Below the pieces are notes generated by a model. It searched no databases. It saw only the letters and a program-made list of their open reading frames with translations, and had not been told where the DNA came from. A program made the translations under genes and the position numbers. This document shows positions 8,257 to 16,320 of a stretch of 32,129 bases of DNA, one piece after another (the first letter of the stretch is position 1; every line of letters starts with the position of its first letter). The DNA comes from a virus. Where the stretch lies: IMG/VR virus record IMGVR_UViG_3300030108_004562, positions 19,144 through 51,272 of that record. One strand, written 5' to 3'.

Positions 8257-8793
8257 ATGGAATATAAATATAAAGATGAATTAATAAGGTCTATGGAGTA
8301 TCTGTCAGAGAAAGATGACACAGTATTTCTTGGACAATCAGTATCATATAGTGGAAATGCTATATTTAACACTTTGAAAACTTTACCAGAGCATAAAAGA
8401 ATAGAACTTCCTGTTTTTGAAGAAATTCAAATGGGAATCTCTACAGGAATGGCACTTGAAGGTTATGTTCCAATCAGCTGTTATCCACGATTTGATTTTT
8501 TGATGAGAGCTATGGATTCACTTGTAAATCATTTAGACAAGTTTCAAGTGATGACGGAGAACAATTGGAAACCAAAAGTGATATTGAGAACATCAATTGG
8601 CTCTACAACACCATTGAATGGTGGTGTTCAACATACACAAGATTATACAGAATCATTTAAACAAATACTTAAAGAAGTTGAAGTGGTCATGTTAGATGAA
8701 CCTGAAGATATATTTGGAGAATTTCAAAAAGCTTATTTTAGAGATGGTTCAACGTTGTTAATAGAGCATGGGGATTACTATAATGATAAATAA
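8257..8793 (+). CDS. TPP-dependent dehydrogenase/transketolase-like E1 beta subunit, lacking C-terminal domain
   Basis: This is the pyrimidine-binding half of a split TPP enzyme. The ATG at 8257 has AGGAG upstream; an upstream TTG in frame at 8233 lies inside the previous gene and is not preferred. DELIRSMEYLSEKDDTVFLG opens the domain, LPVFEEIQMGISTGMALEGY carries the conserved Glu (E55) that activates TPP, and RTSIGSTTPLNGGVQHTQDY is the loop over the cofactor. It has 178 residues, about half the usual 325, and the transketolase C-terminal domain is missing. With its alpha partner it should form an alpha2beta2-like minimal enzyme. It overlaps the next gene by 11 bases. Confidence 0.8.
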   Translation: MEYKYKDELIRSMEYLSEKDDTVFLGQSVSYSGNAIFNTLKTLPEHKRIELPVFEEIQMGISTGMALEGYVPISCYPRFDFLMRAMDSLVNHLDKFQVMTENNWKPKVILRTSIGSTTPLNGGVQHTQDYTESFKQILKEVEVVMLDEPEDIFGEFQKAYFRDGSTLLIEHGDYYNDK

Positions 8794-9676
8794 AAATGTT
8801 TTAGTTACAGGTGCTAATGGTATGATTGGAAAACGATTAGTTGAACTACTTGAACATAAAAGGGCTAACGTTTATACCACAGATTTACCAAGTGATTTAA
8901 GGGATAGAAATGTTTGTGAGGAAGTCTGTAAGGGTATGGATATTGTATTTCACTTAGCGGGTATTAAGGGTTCACCACAAAGAACCATGGAACAACCAGC
9001 TAGTTTTAGTGTTCCCATGATTCAATTTAATGCTAACATGATTGAGGCAGCTTATAATGCTGGAGTGGAGTGGTTTTTATATACGAGTTCAGTTGGTGTG
9101 TACCACCCATCAGAGGTGTTTAAAGAGGATGATGTGTGGAAGACATTTCCATCTGAACATGATTGGGAAGCTGGTTGGGCTAAAAGAATTGGTGAAATGA
9201 ATGTTCAATCTTATATGAAAGAACATGATTGGAATAGATGTTCAATTGTAAGACCAGCTAACGTGTATGGAATAGACGATGACTTTGGAAAGTGGTCGAT
9301 GGTCATACCTTCGTTAATTAAAAAGGCATATGAAAATGATAAACTCGAAGTATGGGGAGACGGTTCACCGATAAGAGATTTGATATATGCCGAAGATGTA
9401 GCTCATGGTATGATTCACATGGTGGAAAATAAAGTCACAGAGCCTGTAAATTTAGCTAGTGGCACTGGTGTTACAATAAAAGAAATAGCAGAAATTATAT
9501 CTAAATACTTTGGAAAAGAAATTGTATGGGACACTACAAAACCCATGGGTGATATGAAAAGATTAATGGACACATCTAGAGCCGAGAGTTATGGGTTCAA
9601 ACCTGAAGTTAGTTTAGAGGATGGAATAATAAGGACAATAAAATGGTATGAAGAATATTTGGCAAAAAGAAAATAA
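8783..9676 (+). CDS. Extended SDR, NAD-dependent epimerase/dehydratase-like, catalytic Tyr replaced
   Basis: The 297-residue protein has NAD-binding GANGMIG (residues 10-16), an acidic D34 after strand 2, HLAGIKGS, and the TSSVGVY segment carrying the catalytic-type Ser/Thr. The usual Y-x-x-x-K reads A130-G-W-A-K134, so the tyrosine is absent while Lys is kept. Substrate-side motifs are normal: IVRPANVYG, VIPSLI, VWGDGSPIRDLIYAEDV. The start at 8783 (GGGG nine bases upstream) is preferred to 8768. A nearby paralogue has the same replacement, so this looks like a subfamily trait. It may bind or reduce a keto-sugar using another acid, or it may have lost activity. Confidence 0.82.
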   Translation: MINKNVLVTGANGMIGKRLVELLEHKRANVYTTDLPSDLRDRNVCEEVCKGMDIVFHLAGIKGSPQRTMEQPASFSVPMIQFNANMIEAAYNAGVEWFLYTSSVGVYHPSEVFKEDDVWKTFPSEHDWEAGWAKRIGEMNVQSYMKEHDWNRCSIVRPANVYGIDDDFGKWSMVIPSLIKKAYENDKLEVWGDGSPIRDLIYAEDVAHGMIHMVENKVTEPVNLASGTGVTIKEIAEIISKYFGKEIVWDTTKPMGDMKRLMDTSRAESYGFKPEVSLEDGIIRTIKWYEEYLAKRK

Positions 9677-10496
9677 AATTTATGACACTGGTATTCAAGA
9701 CTATAAGTATTTAGAGTCTAGTTACTTAATTTTTGATGGAGCTCATATGATTGACTCGACTTGGAATTTAACCTTTAGAAGTCAAATCTTGAGACTACTT
9801 AAAAAGAAAAAAGTAATAAGTTATAATTTTGATAAATTAGAGGAAATACACAATTATGTTTTAGATGACTCACTTTTAGAATATGACTTTGACTCAGGAG
9901 TAAATGGTATAACAAAAAAACTATACGATGTTGATGAAACCTTTATGAAGGTGTACAGAAATTTTATCATAGAACTATACAAAAGATTAAAATTTGATTT
10001 TTATTTTCAGGCTTATCCGACAATAAGAGTCCATTGTCCAAATGCAAAAAATCAAAATCACTATCCAAGATATCATAATGATTGTTTTTATGGTCATCCA
10101 CCTCAAGAAATGAATGTTTGGTTTTCTCTGACAGAAAATAAAAAATCAGGATTTCATTTAATAAATTTTGATAACAGTAAAAAGTGGTTTGAGGAATATG
10201 ACTACAACGTGGAAAAATTTATCAGTGAAGCAGTTAATAATGAAAAATTTAATAAACATGGGGATAGTTTATCCTTTGAAGTTAAATCTGATTTAAGTGA
10301 AATTTTTCTTTTTAATTCTCTATGTATTCATACAAATCAACCAAGGTTTGATGACTCTAGAGTTTCGATTGATATTAGAATTAATCCTGTAGAAAAATTT
10401 GTTGATGGTTATGTGGGTAGTGGAAGAATGAAAGCAGAGTTTAAACCTAATGGTAAATTTGGTTATTTTGAAAAATCAGTAAAGGAGATATTATGA
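9648..10496 (+). CDS. Fe(II)/2-oxoglutarate dioxygenase, StrG-like
   Basis: This 282-residue protein resembles the dioxygenase-like family that includes StrG of streptomycin biosynthesis. The predicted iron ligands are H143-N-D145 in PRYHNDCFYG and H228 in CIHTNQPRFDDSRVSIDIR, with R238 placed to bind 2-oxoglutarate. HPPQEMNVWFSLTEN sits between them, as expected for the substrate strand. It overlaps the preceding SDR by 29 bases; the only other ATG in frame is much further in (M34), so 9648 is kept although no clear Shine-Dalgarno sequence is seen. Its likely job is hydroxylating or oxidising a sugar or a glycan-linked group. Confidence 0.75.
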   Translation: MKNIWQKENKIYDTGIQDYKYLESSYLIFDGAHMIDSTWNLTFRSQILRLLKKKKVISYNFDKLEEIHNYVLDDSLLEYDFDSGVNGITKKLYDVDETFMKVYRNFIIELYKRLKFDFYFQAYPTIRVHCPNAKNQNHYPRYHNDCFYGHPPQEMNVWFSLTENKKSGFHLINFDNSKKWFEEYDYNVEKFISEAVNNEKFNKHGDSLSFEVKSDLSEIFLFNSLCIHTNQPRFDDSRVSIDIRINPVEKFVDGYVGSGRMKAEFKPNGKFGYFEKSVKEIL

Positions 10497-11434
10497 AAAT
10501 ATTAGTGACCGGAGCTAGTGGTTTAATTGGTTCCAACTTAGTTGAAACTCTACACAGACAAGGTTATGATGTAACGGCCACGTACAGAACAACATCGAAA
10601 ATAAACAATAAAGATATAAAACAAATTCAAGGCGATTTGTTAGATTCTAATTTTTGTGATGAGATAACTAAAAATGTGGATGTTGTTTTTCATTGTGCAG
10701 CAAATACATCAGGAGCTCACGTTATGTCTAGTTCACCACTAGTTCACGTCACACCTAACGTTATTATGAACTCACAGTTGATGGAGTCCTCTTACAAGTC
10801 AAACGTAAAGAAATTTATCTTTATGAGTAGTAGTGTCGTTTACCCATACACAGCTGAAAAACCAAACAAAGAGGATGAATTTGTTTTTGGTGACATATAT
10901 GAAAAATATTTTGCAGTGGGTTGGATGAAAAGGTACACTGAAAAATTGTGTGAAATGTATTCAAAGTTTTTAAATCCAACCATGCAGTGTATTGTGTTAA
11001 GACCAGCTAATATTTATGGCCCAAATGATAAATTTGATAATAGGTCACACGTGTTACCAGCCACAATAATGAAAGTCGTAAATAGACAAAATCCAATTGA
11101 AGTTTGGGGAGATGGGAAAGACATTAGAGATTTTATTCATATTGATGATTTTGTTAGAGCGTGTATTATGGTGATGGAAAAAGTTGATGAGTACAATGTG
11201 TATAATGTTGGTTCGGGTACAGGAAAGTCTGTAAACGATGTATTGTTTAATTGTATGGACATTGAAAATTATAAAACGGATGTTGTTTATAATTCTGATA
11301 AACCATCTATGATCCCAATCAGACTTTTAGATGTGTCTAAAATAAAAGAAGAGGTTGGTTTTGAAACTGAAATATCGTTAAAAAATGGACTAAAAAGCAC
11401 CATTGAATGGTATAAGGAAAATAAGGATGAGTAA
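10493..11434 (+). CDS. Extended SDR, nucleotide-sugar epimerase/reductase-like, catalytic Tyr replaced
   Basis: The 313-residue protein starts in ATGA with the previous gene. It has GASGLIG (7-13), GDLLDS, HCAANTSG, MSSSVVYP with the catalytic-type Ser, LRPANIYGPND and VWGDGKDIRDFIHIDDF. At the Y-x-x-x-K site it reads V142-G-W-M-K146, so the tyrosine is missing as in the SDR at 8783. The two share GW-x-KR and a similar C-terminal SLEDG/SLKNG plus TIxWYxE ending, and they are probably paralogues flanking the StrG-like dioxygenase. The overall fold resembles GDP-fucose-synthase-type 3,5-epimerase/4-reductases. Whether it is catalytic is uncertain. Confidence 0.82.
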   Translation: MKILVTGASGLIGSNLVETLHRQGYDVTATYRTTSKINNKDIKQIQGDLLDSNFCDEITKNVDVVFHCAANTSGAHVMSSSPLVHVTPNVIMNSQLMESSYKSNVKKFIFMSSSVVYPYTAEKPNKEDEFVFGDIYEKYFAVGWMKRYTEKLCEMYSKFLNPTMQCIVLRPANIYGPNDKFDNRSHVLPATIMKVVNRQNPIEVWGDGKDIRDFIHIDDFVRACIMVMEKVDEYNVYNVGSGTGKSVNDVLFNCMDIENYKTDVVYNSDKPSMIPIRLLDVSKIKEEVGFETEISLKNGLKSTIEWYKENKDE

Positions 11435-12020
11435 TAGACTAGAGTTTGAAAAAAAGGGTTTTTTTACGTTAAGAAATTTCTTTACAAAAGAACAAATGAC
11501 TAACGTTAATAATGATTTAGAGAAGATAGCTGACAATAATTATTCAGATATAATTCATCCACATAATGAGTCAGATGAGGTAAAAAAACTAATATTTGAT
11601 AAGAATTTAAATGATATGGTATTAGAAATATTCGATTGTGAATATGAACCAGTTCAAAGTCAACTGAGATATAAAAAACCAAAATCCGAAGGATTTCCAT
11701 TACACCAAGATGATTTTTGGACTCAAGCTGGATTTGGAAATACGTTAAATGTATTAGTTCATGTTGATGATGCTGATGAGGAAAATGGTTGTATATTTGT
11801 TTATCCAAAAAGTCATACACCACCATTTTTTAGTGAAAAAGTGTATCTAACAGCAAAAAGTGGAGATATAACTTTCTTACATAATTTTATATTACATGGA
11901 AGTGATAGGAATAATAGTGATAAGTTTAGAAAAAATTTATTATTGATGTATGTAAAAGATGGGGTTGATTATAGAGAGGGGAAATCAGCTAAAAGACAAA
12001 AAATTATTTTGGACGTTTAA
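11427..12020 (+). CDS. Phytanoyl-CoA dioxygenase (PhyH) family Fe(II)/2-oxoglutarate oxygenase
   Basis: This 197-residue PhyH-type enzyme is a little shorter than the usual 250-300. Key residues are H93-Q-D95 in PLHQDDFWTQ, the distal H157 in FILHGSDRNN and R168 as the 2-oxoglutarate clamp. ENGCIFVYPKSH and AKSGDITFLHN are the standard connecting motifs. The ATG at 11427 lies within the end of the previous gene and follows AAGG; the frame extends to 11403, but those extra residues are unlike the family. Relatives hydroxylate many small molecules and sugars. It is the last gene of its operon, 42 bases before the next promoter-like gap. Confidence 0.85.
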   Translation: MSNRLEFEKKGFFTLRNFFTKEQMTNVNNDLEKIADNNYSDIIHPHNESDEVKKLIFDKNLNDMVLEIFDCEYEPVQSQLRYKKPKSEGFPLHQDDFWTQAGFGNTLNVLVHVDDADEENGCIFVYPKSHTPPFFSEKVYLTAKSGDITFLHNFILHGSDRNNSDKFRKNLLLMYVKDGVDYREGKSAKRQKIILDV

Positions 12021-12037
12021 GTTTAATTTCATATATT
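12009..12037 (+). promoter_or_regulatory. Candidate promoter TTGGAC-17-TATATT
   Basis: TTGGAC at 12009-12014 and TATATT at 12032-12037 are spaced 17 bases apart. The -10 ends 26 bases before the ATG at 12063. The gap is 42 bases long and separates the dioxygenase operon from the long 12063-27987 block. Confidence 0.55.
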
Positions 12038-12062
12038 TATATATACATTCTAAAGGGTTACA

Positions 12063-13019
12063 ATGAAAATATTAATCACAGGTATAACAGGTTTTGTTGG
12101 TAGTCATATGGCTGACTATATATTGGAGAACACCAATGATGAAATATTTGGTATCAAACGGTGGATGGAGGATACCAAGAATATAGACCACATCATTGAC
12201 AATCCAAGATTAACTTTATTTGGTGGAGACTTGTTGGATTATGCTAGTATTGATAGAGCTATTAGATTATCCAAACCAGACAAAGTGTTTCACTTTGCTG
12301 CACAAAGTTTTCCTGAAACTAGTTTTAAAAATCCAGTTATAACCTTGGAGACAAATGTAGTTGGAACAACTCATTTATTAGAGTCTATAAAAGTAAATGA
12401 ATTGAATCCTACAATAATTAGTGTCTCATCTAGTGAGGTTTATGGTATGCCAAAAGAAGACGAGATACCAATAAAAGAAACAAATCCAATCAGACCTGCA
12501 AATCCATACTCTATATCAAAGGTTGGTCATGACTTGATGTCTCAATATTATCATAATGCCTATGGTATGAAAATCATTACAACTAGAATGTTTAGTCACG
12601 AGGGAACTCGTAGAGGGAAGGAGTTTGCACTGTCATCATTTGCTCATCAAATAGCCAAAGGAGAAAAAAATGGTAACCACATTGTTAAACATGGAAATTT
12701 AGATTCAATTAGAACATACAACCACATAGATGATGCTATAGATGCATATTGGTTATGTTCAGAAAGTGATAGATTTGGTGAGGTTTACAATATAGGTGGT
12801 GATGAAACTTGTAGTGTTGGTGATGCTTTAGATACATTGATTTCAAAATCAGATAAATCATTTACAAAAGTATTAGATAAAGATAGAGTTAGACCAACAG
12901 ATATAACTTTACAAATACCTGACAGTTCTAAATTTAGAAAACATTTTAATTGGAAACCAAAACGAAAATTAAATGACATTTGTGACGACTTGTTAAATTA
13001 CTGGAGGAGTAACGTATGA
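12063..13019 (+). CDS. GDP-mannose 4,6-dehydratase-like SDR
   Basis: The 318-residue protein has the extended SDR layout with intact catalysis: GITGFVGSH (NAD site, 7-15), GGDLLDYASIDRAI, FHFAAQSFPETSF, SVSSSEVYG and PYSISKVG (Y-x-x-x-K). TRMFSHEGTRRGKEFALSSF parallels the RLFNHESPRRG-type loop that marks GDP-mannose 4,6-dehydratases, and RTYNHIDDAIDAYWL follows. It is somewhat short for that family (usually 325-370), and the related 6-deoxy-mannose reductase or a CDP/UDP-sugar 4,6-dehydratase remains possible. The product would be a 4-keto-6-deoxy sugar feeding the epimerases and aminotransferase nearby. It is the first gene after the promoter-like gap. Confidence 0.8.
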   Translation: MKILITGITGFVGSHMADYILENTNDEIFGIKRWMEDTKNIDHIIDNPRLTLFGGDLLDYASIDRAIRLSKPDKVFHFAAQSFPETSFKNPVITLETNVVGTTHLLESIKVNELNPTIISVSSSEVYGMPKEDEIPIKETNPIRPANPYSISKVGHDLMSQYYHNAYGMKIITTRMFSHEGTRRGKEFALSSFAHQIAKGEKNGNHIVKHGNLDSIRTYNHIDDAIDAYWLCSESDRFGEVYNIGGDETCSVGDALDTLISKSDKSFTKVLDKDRVRPTDITLQIPDSSKFRKHFNWKPKRKLNDICDDLLNYWRSNV

Positions 13020-13822
13020 AAAATGTGGTCTTTTGGACTGGCATAAAAAATAAAGAACCAAACATGGTAGAAAAGTATGGTGGTTACGAGTGGATGGACA
13101 TCTCTAAAAGGAGTTGGAAATATTGGTGTGAAAAAAATGATTGTATTTTTTACCATTATGAAACACCATCTGAGAGTGACTTAAAAGAGTTTAGAGTTAC
13201 TTGGCAGAGGTGGTTTGATGTTTATGATGAATTAGAAAAAAATAATATTGACTATGATAAAATATTTGTGGTTGATGCTTGTTCAATAGTTAAATGGGAT
13301 TGTCCAAACTTTTTTGAATTATGTGATGACAGAATAACAGCTTGGTTGGACAAAGATAATTGGGGGTGGATTTATCAAAGTGTTGTTGGTTACAAAAACT
13401 TCTTTGAACCAATAGATTTCTCATCAAGAGAACTAGTTAACAACTATATAAACGCTGGAGCTGTAATAATAAATAAAACTCATAAGAAATTTTTTAACTC
13501 ATTGAAAGAATTTTATTACGATAATAAAGACAGATTGATAAGTTTACAAGATAAAGAGGTAATAAAAGGCACAGACCAAACACCATTCAATTATTGGTTA
13601 AGAATAAAAAATATGGATGTAAACACATCATTACCATTCATGTATAATTTAACACACATGCATAGAAAAAGTATGTTCATGTATAATTGGCAACTTGAAG
13701 AGGATAAAACACCTTACTTTATAAAGTATGGTTATGTGTGGAAATACAATGGTATTCCTAAAAATCAACGAACGAGTCTGATGAAACAAACTTGGGATTT
13801 AGTGAGGGGTAATTATGAGTAA
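13016..13822 (+). CDS. GT-A glycosyltransferase-like paralogue with altered DxD (DAC)
   Basis: The 268-residue protein is clearly related to the next gene: both have SW/SWK-x-WC-x-KNDC, a TWQR helix, a VDA acidic motif, a PNFFE turn, NxYINxG and a YNGIP / YNAIP ending. In this copy the metal-binding motif is VDACS (D87-A-C89) where the neighbour has VDADT. The loss of the second Asp suggests weak or no metal-dependent transfer, or a structural partner role for the active paralogue. The start is in ATGA with the previous gene and has GGAGG upstream. Family placement near GT8/GT2-like GT-A enzymes is from motif layout. Confidence 0.75.
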   Translation: MKNVVFWTGIKNKEPNMVEKYGGYEWMDISKRSWKYWCEKNDCIFYHYETPSESDLKEFRVTWQRWFDVYDELEKNNIDYDKIFVVDACSIVKWDCPNFFELCDDRITAWLDKDNWGWIYQSVVGYKNFFEPIDFSSRELVNNYINAGAVIINKTHKKFFNSLKEFYYDNKDRLISLQDKEVIKGTDQTPFNYWLRIKNMDVNTSLPFMYNLTHMHRKSMFMYNWQLEEDKTPYFIKYGYVWKYNGIPKNQRTSLMKQTWDLVRGNYE

Positions 13823-14582
13823 AAATATAGTTTTCATACCTTGGATAAAAGATGATAGTAGAGCCACTCGTTCTCTACCATACAAGTATTCAATAGCTAG
13901 TTGGAAGAAATGGTGTAAAAAAAATGATTGTGACTTAGTGATAATGGATCAACCAATATGTCCTGTCAGTGAAATGAAAATAACTTGGCAAAGATATTAT
14001 GTTTTAGATATATTAGAAAACAGTGATATAGATTACGACCAAGTTCTTATGGTTGACGCTGACACTATAATTCATCCAGACACTCCGAATTTTTTTGAAA
14101 TGACTGAACACAAGTTTACAGCTGTACATAATGAGGGATGTTATGATTGGATATGTAGGAGCATTGAGAATTATAATAAATACTTGTTTCCAGGTGAAAT
14201 CCCATTTGGACTAAATGAATACATCAACACAGGTTTTTTAATCTTTAATAAAAAACATAAAAAGTTTCTAGAAGATTTTTTAAATTTTTATCATGAAAAT
14301 AAAGACACTATAAATGAGATTCAAAATACTTTTCATGTTGGAACTTGTCAATCTGTGATTCAATATTTTTTAAAGGTTAAAAATGTGGACTTGAAATTGT
14401 TACCATATGAATATAATATGTGTGATTTAGTTAGAAAAGAAATATTAGATGAGAGTTTTACAATGACAAAAGTCGGATGGATATATCATTACAATGCAAT
14501 ACCTAATAATCACGATGCCGAGTTAACCATGTATTGGATGAGAAAAACTTATGAACACCTTTATGGAGAGTTAGTTGACTAG
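13815..14582 (+). CDS. GT-A glycosyltransferase-like protein (DxD intact)
   Basis: This 255-residue tandem paralogue of the preceding gene keeps a complete acidic motif, VLMVDADTIIHPDTPNFFE (D81-A-D83). NEYINTGFLIFNKKHKKF corresponds to the acceptor-side strand of GT-A enzymes, where an N-x-G-x-x-x-F/I pattern is common. GAGGGG lies upstream and the start overlaps the previous stop by eight bases. The last codons overlap the next gene's TTG start. Substrate is unknown; adjacency to a dehydrogenase fusion suggests that the donor may be a rare sugar. Confidence 0.8.
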   Translation: MSKNIVFIPWIKDDSRATRSLPYKYSIASWKKWCKKNDCDLVIMDQPICPVSEMKITWQRYYVLDILENSDIDYDQVLMVDADTIIHPDTPNFFEMTEHKFTAVHNEGCYDWICRSIENYNKYLFPGEIPFGLNEYINTGFLIFNKKHKKFLEDFLNFYHENKDTINEIQNTFHVGTCQSVIQYFLKVKNVDLKLLPYEYNMCDLVRKEILDESFTMTKVGWIYHYNAIPNNHDAELTMYWMRKTYEHLYGELVD

Positions 14583-16320
14583 AGTAGGTTTAATTGGTTA
14601 TGGTAAATGGGGAAAAGTTCTTTACAAAAAACTAATAAATTTTTGTGACGTAAAATTTATTTGCACTAGTAGAGATGACTATAAGTCTAAATTAAAAAAT
14701 TTAGATTGGGTTGTTGTCGCAACTCCAGACGACACTCATTTTGAAATAGTTAAAAACTGTTTAAGAGCAGGTATCAATGTATTTTGTGAAAAACCACTCA
14801 CACCAACAGAAGAACAATCAAAAATTCTATACATGTACACTCAAATGTTTGGTGTTGATTTGTACGTAAGTGACGTACAAAACTATAGAGATTATGATTT
14901 TCAAATAATGAAAAACAATCTAGTGGAGAGAAGAAAAAGTGGTGGAGGTAATGTAGAGGACATTTTATATCGGTTGACTTATCACGATGTATATACGTTG
15001 TATGACCATATCAAAAACTCAGAGATATGTGATGTGAGTTTAATAGATAAATTCTCTAAATTAGAATTTGATGTAAGTTTTAATGACATAAATGTTAAAT
15101 TTTTATACAATTTAAATTCAGAGGAAACAGAGCATCATATAAACGGGTGTAGTTTAAGAGGTGATGATGATATTTTATCTAAAATGTTAATGAACGTATT
15201 TAGAGGTAACGTGGATTTTGAACTTAATAAAGAGATAACACTGTTTACCAATAAATTCATAGACACTTTAAATAAAAAACTGTTTAAAAAAATAGCGGTT
15301 GTTGGGGGTGGAGTGTTTGGATGTACATCAGCTTGGAAGATGGCAAAAGAGGGTTATGATGTCACACTGTATGAAAAAAACAATGACATAATCACTCAAG
15401 CCTCTAACATTAACCAATATAGATTACATAGAGGTTATCACTATCCAAGAAGTAAAGAGACCGCCAGACAATCAATATTAGGAGAGTCGAGTTTCATAAA
15501 AGAGTATGGAGATGCTATTATAAATGGGAATATTGAACATTATTATTGTATAGCAAGAGAGGATAGTTTGGTTACGGCTGAACAATATAAAAGATTTTTA
15601 GATGACATGAACTTACACTATGAAGAAAAAAAGCTTGACTTCATACGTGAAAATGTTGTAGATTTAGTAGTACAGGTAAATGAGTTTCTATTCGACTCAA
15701 ATAAACTAAGAAAAATATGTTGGGATAAATTGAAAGAATATAAAGTTAATGTTAATTTAAATACTGAATACACGAGTGATTCAACACATGATTATGTTAT
15801 TAACTCCACGTATTCAAACTTAAATAAATTAATACCAGTGGAAAGACAAAGGGATTATCAATTTGAATTGTGTGAAAAGCCAGTTATCAAATTACCAAAA
15901 CAATACAAAAATAAAAGTATCGTGATAATGGATGGTCCTTTCATGTGTATAGATCCTTACGGTGACACAGGTTTACACGTAATGGGAAATGTGGTTCATG
16001 CTATTCACTCTACTAACATTGGTAAGTTTCCAGAGTACGATTCAAAGTTTGACGAATTACTAAATAAAGGTATGGTGAAAAATCCATCAGTAACTAATAT
16101 TGATAAGTTTATGGAAACAGCTAGAAAGTTCTTTACAGACATTGATGAGGCGGAACATGTTGGTTCGATGTTTACGTTTAGGACAGTGTTACCCAATAGA
16201 GATAAAGATGATGCTAGACCTACTTTAGTTGAACAAACTGATAGTAATCAGTTCACTTTGTTTTCTGGTAAGATAGGAACATGTATTGATGCATCAGATA
16301 AAATTTTGGAGATGGTGTGA
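14575..16320 (+). CDS. Gfo/Idh/MocA-type dehydrogenase fused to an FAD-dependent oxidoreductase
   Basis: The 581-residue protein has two redox domains. Residues 1-235 are an NAD(P) Rossmann domain of the Gfo/Idh/MocA family: GLIGYGKWG, WVVVATPDDTHFEIV and FCEKPLTPTEE (E72-K-P). The substrate half that follows is shorter than in stand-alone members. Residues 237-581 begin with KKIAVVGGGVFGCTSAW (244-250) and E267 at the end of strand 2, the FAD-binding signature of DAO-type oxidoreductases, then NQYRLHRGYHYPRS. The TTG start (14575) has GGAG six bases upstream and overlaps the previous stop by eight bases. A keto- or amino-sugar oxidation is likely; the exact substrate is not visible. Confidence 0.78.
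   Translation: MTRVGLIGYGKWGKVLYKKLINFCDVKFICTSRDDYKSKLKNLDWVVVATPDDTHFEIVKNCLRAGINVFCEKPLTPTEEQSKILYMYTQMFGVDLYVSDVQNYRDYDFQIMKNNLVERRKSGGGNVEDILYRLTYHDVYTLYDHIKNSEICDVSLIDKFSKLEFDVSFNDINVKFLYNLNSEETEHHINGCSLRGDDDILSKMLMNVFRGNVDFELNKEITLFTNKFIDTLNKKLFKKIAVVGGGVFGCTSAWKMAKEGYDVTLYEKNNDIITQASNINQYRLHRGYHYPRSKETARQSILGESSFIKEYGDAIINGNIEHYYCIAREDSLVTAEQYKRFLDDMNLHYEEKKLDFIRENVVDLVVQVNEFLFDSNKLRKICWDKLKEYKVNVNLNTEYTSDSTHDYVINSTYSNLNKLIPVERQRDYQFELCEKPVIKLPKQYKNKSIVIMDGPFMCIDPYGDTGLHVMGNVVHAIHSTNIGKFPEYDSKFDELLNKGMVKNPSVTNIDKFMETARKFFTDIDEAEHVGSMFTFRTVLPNRDKDDARPTLVEQTDSNQFTLFSGKIGTCIDASDKILEMV

Noticed and set aside
8263-8270. TATAAATA, a match to the T4 late-promoter sequence
   Set aside because: It lies within the coding region just after a start codon, and similar matches recur inside other genes where Tyr-Lys-Tyr codons generate them. 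None sits at a consistent distance from a start codon.
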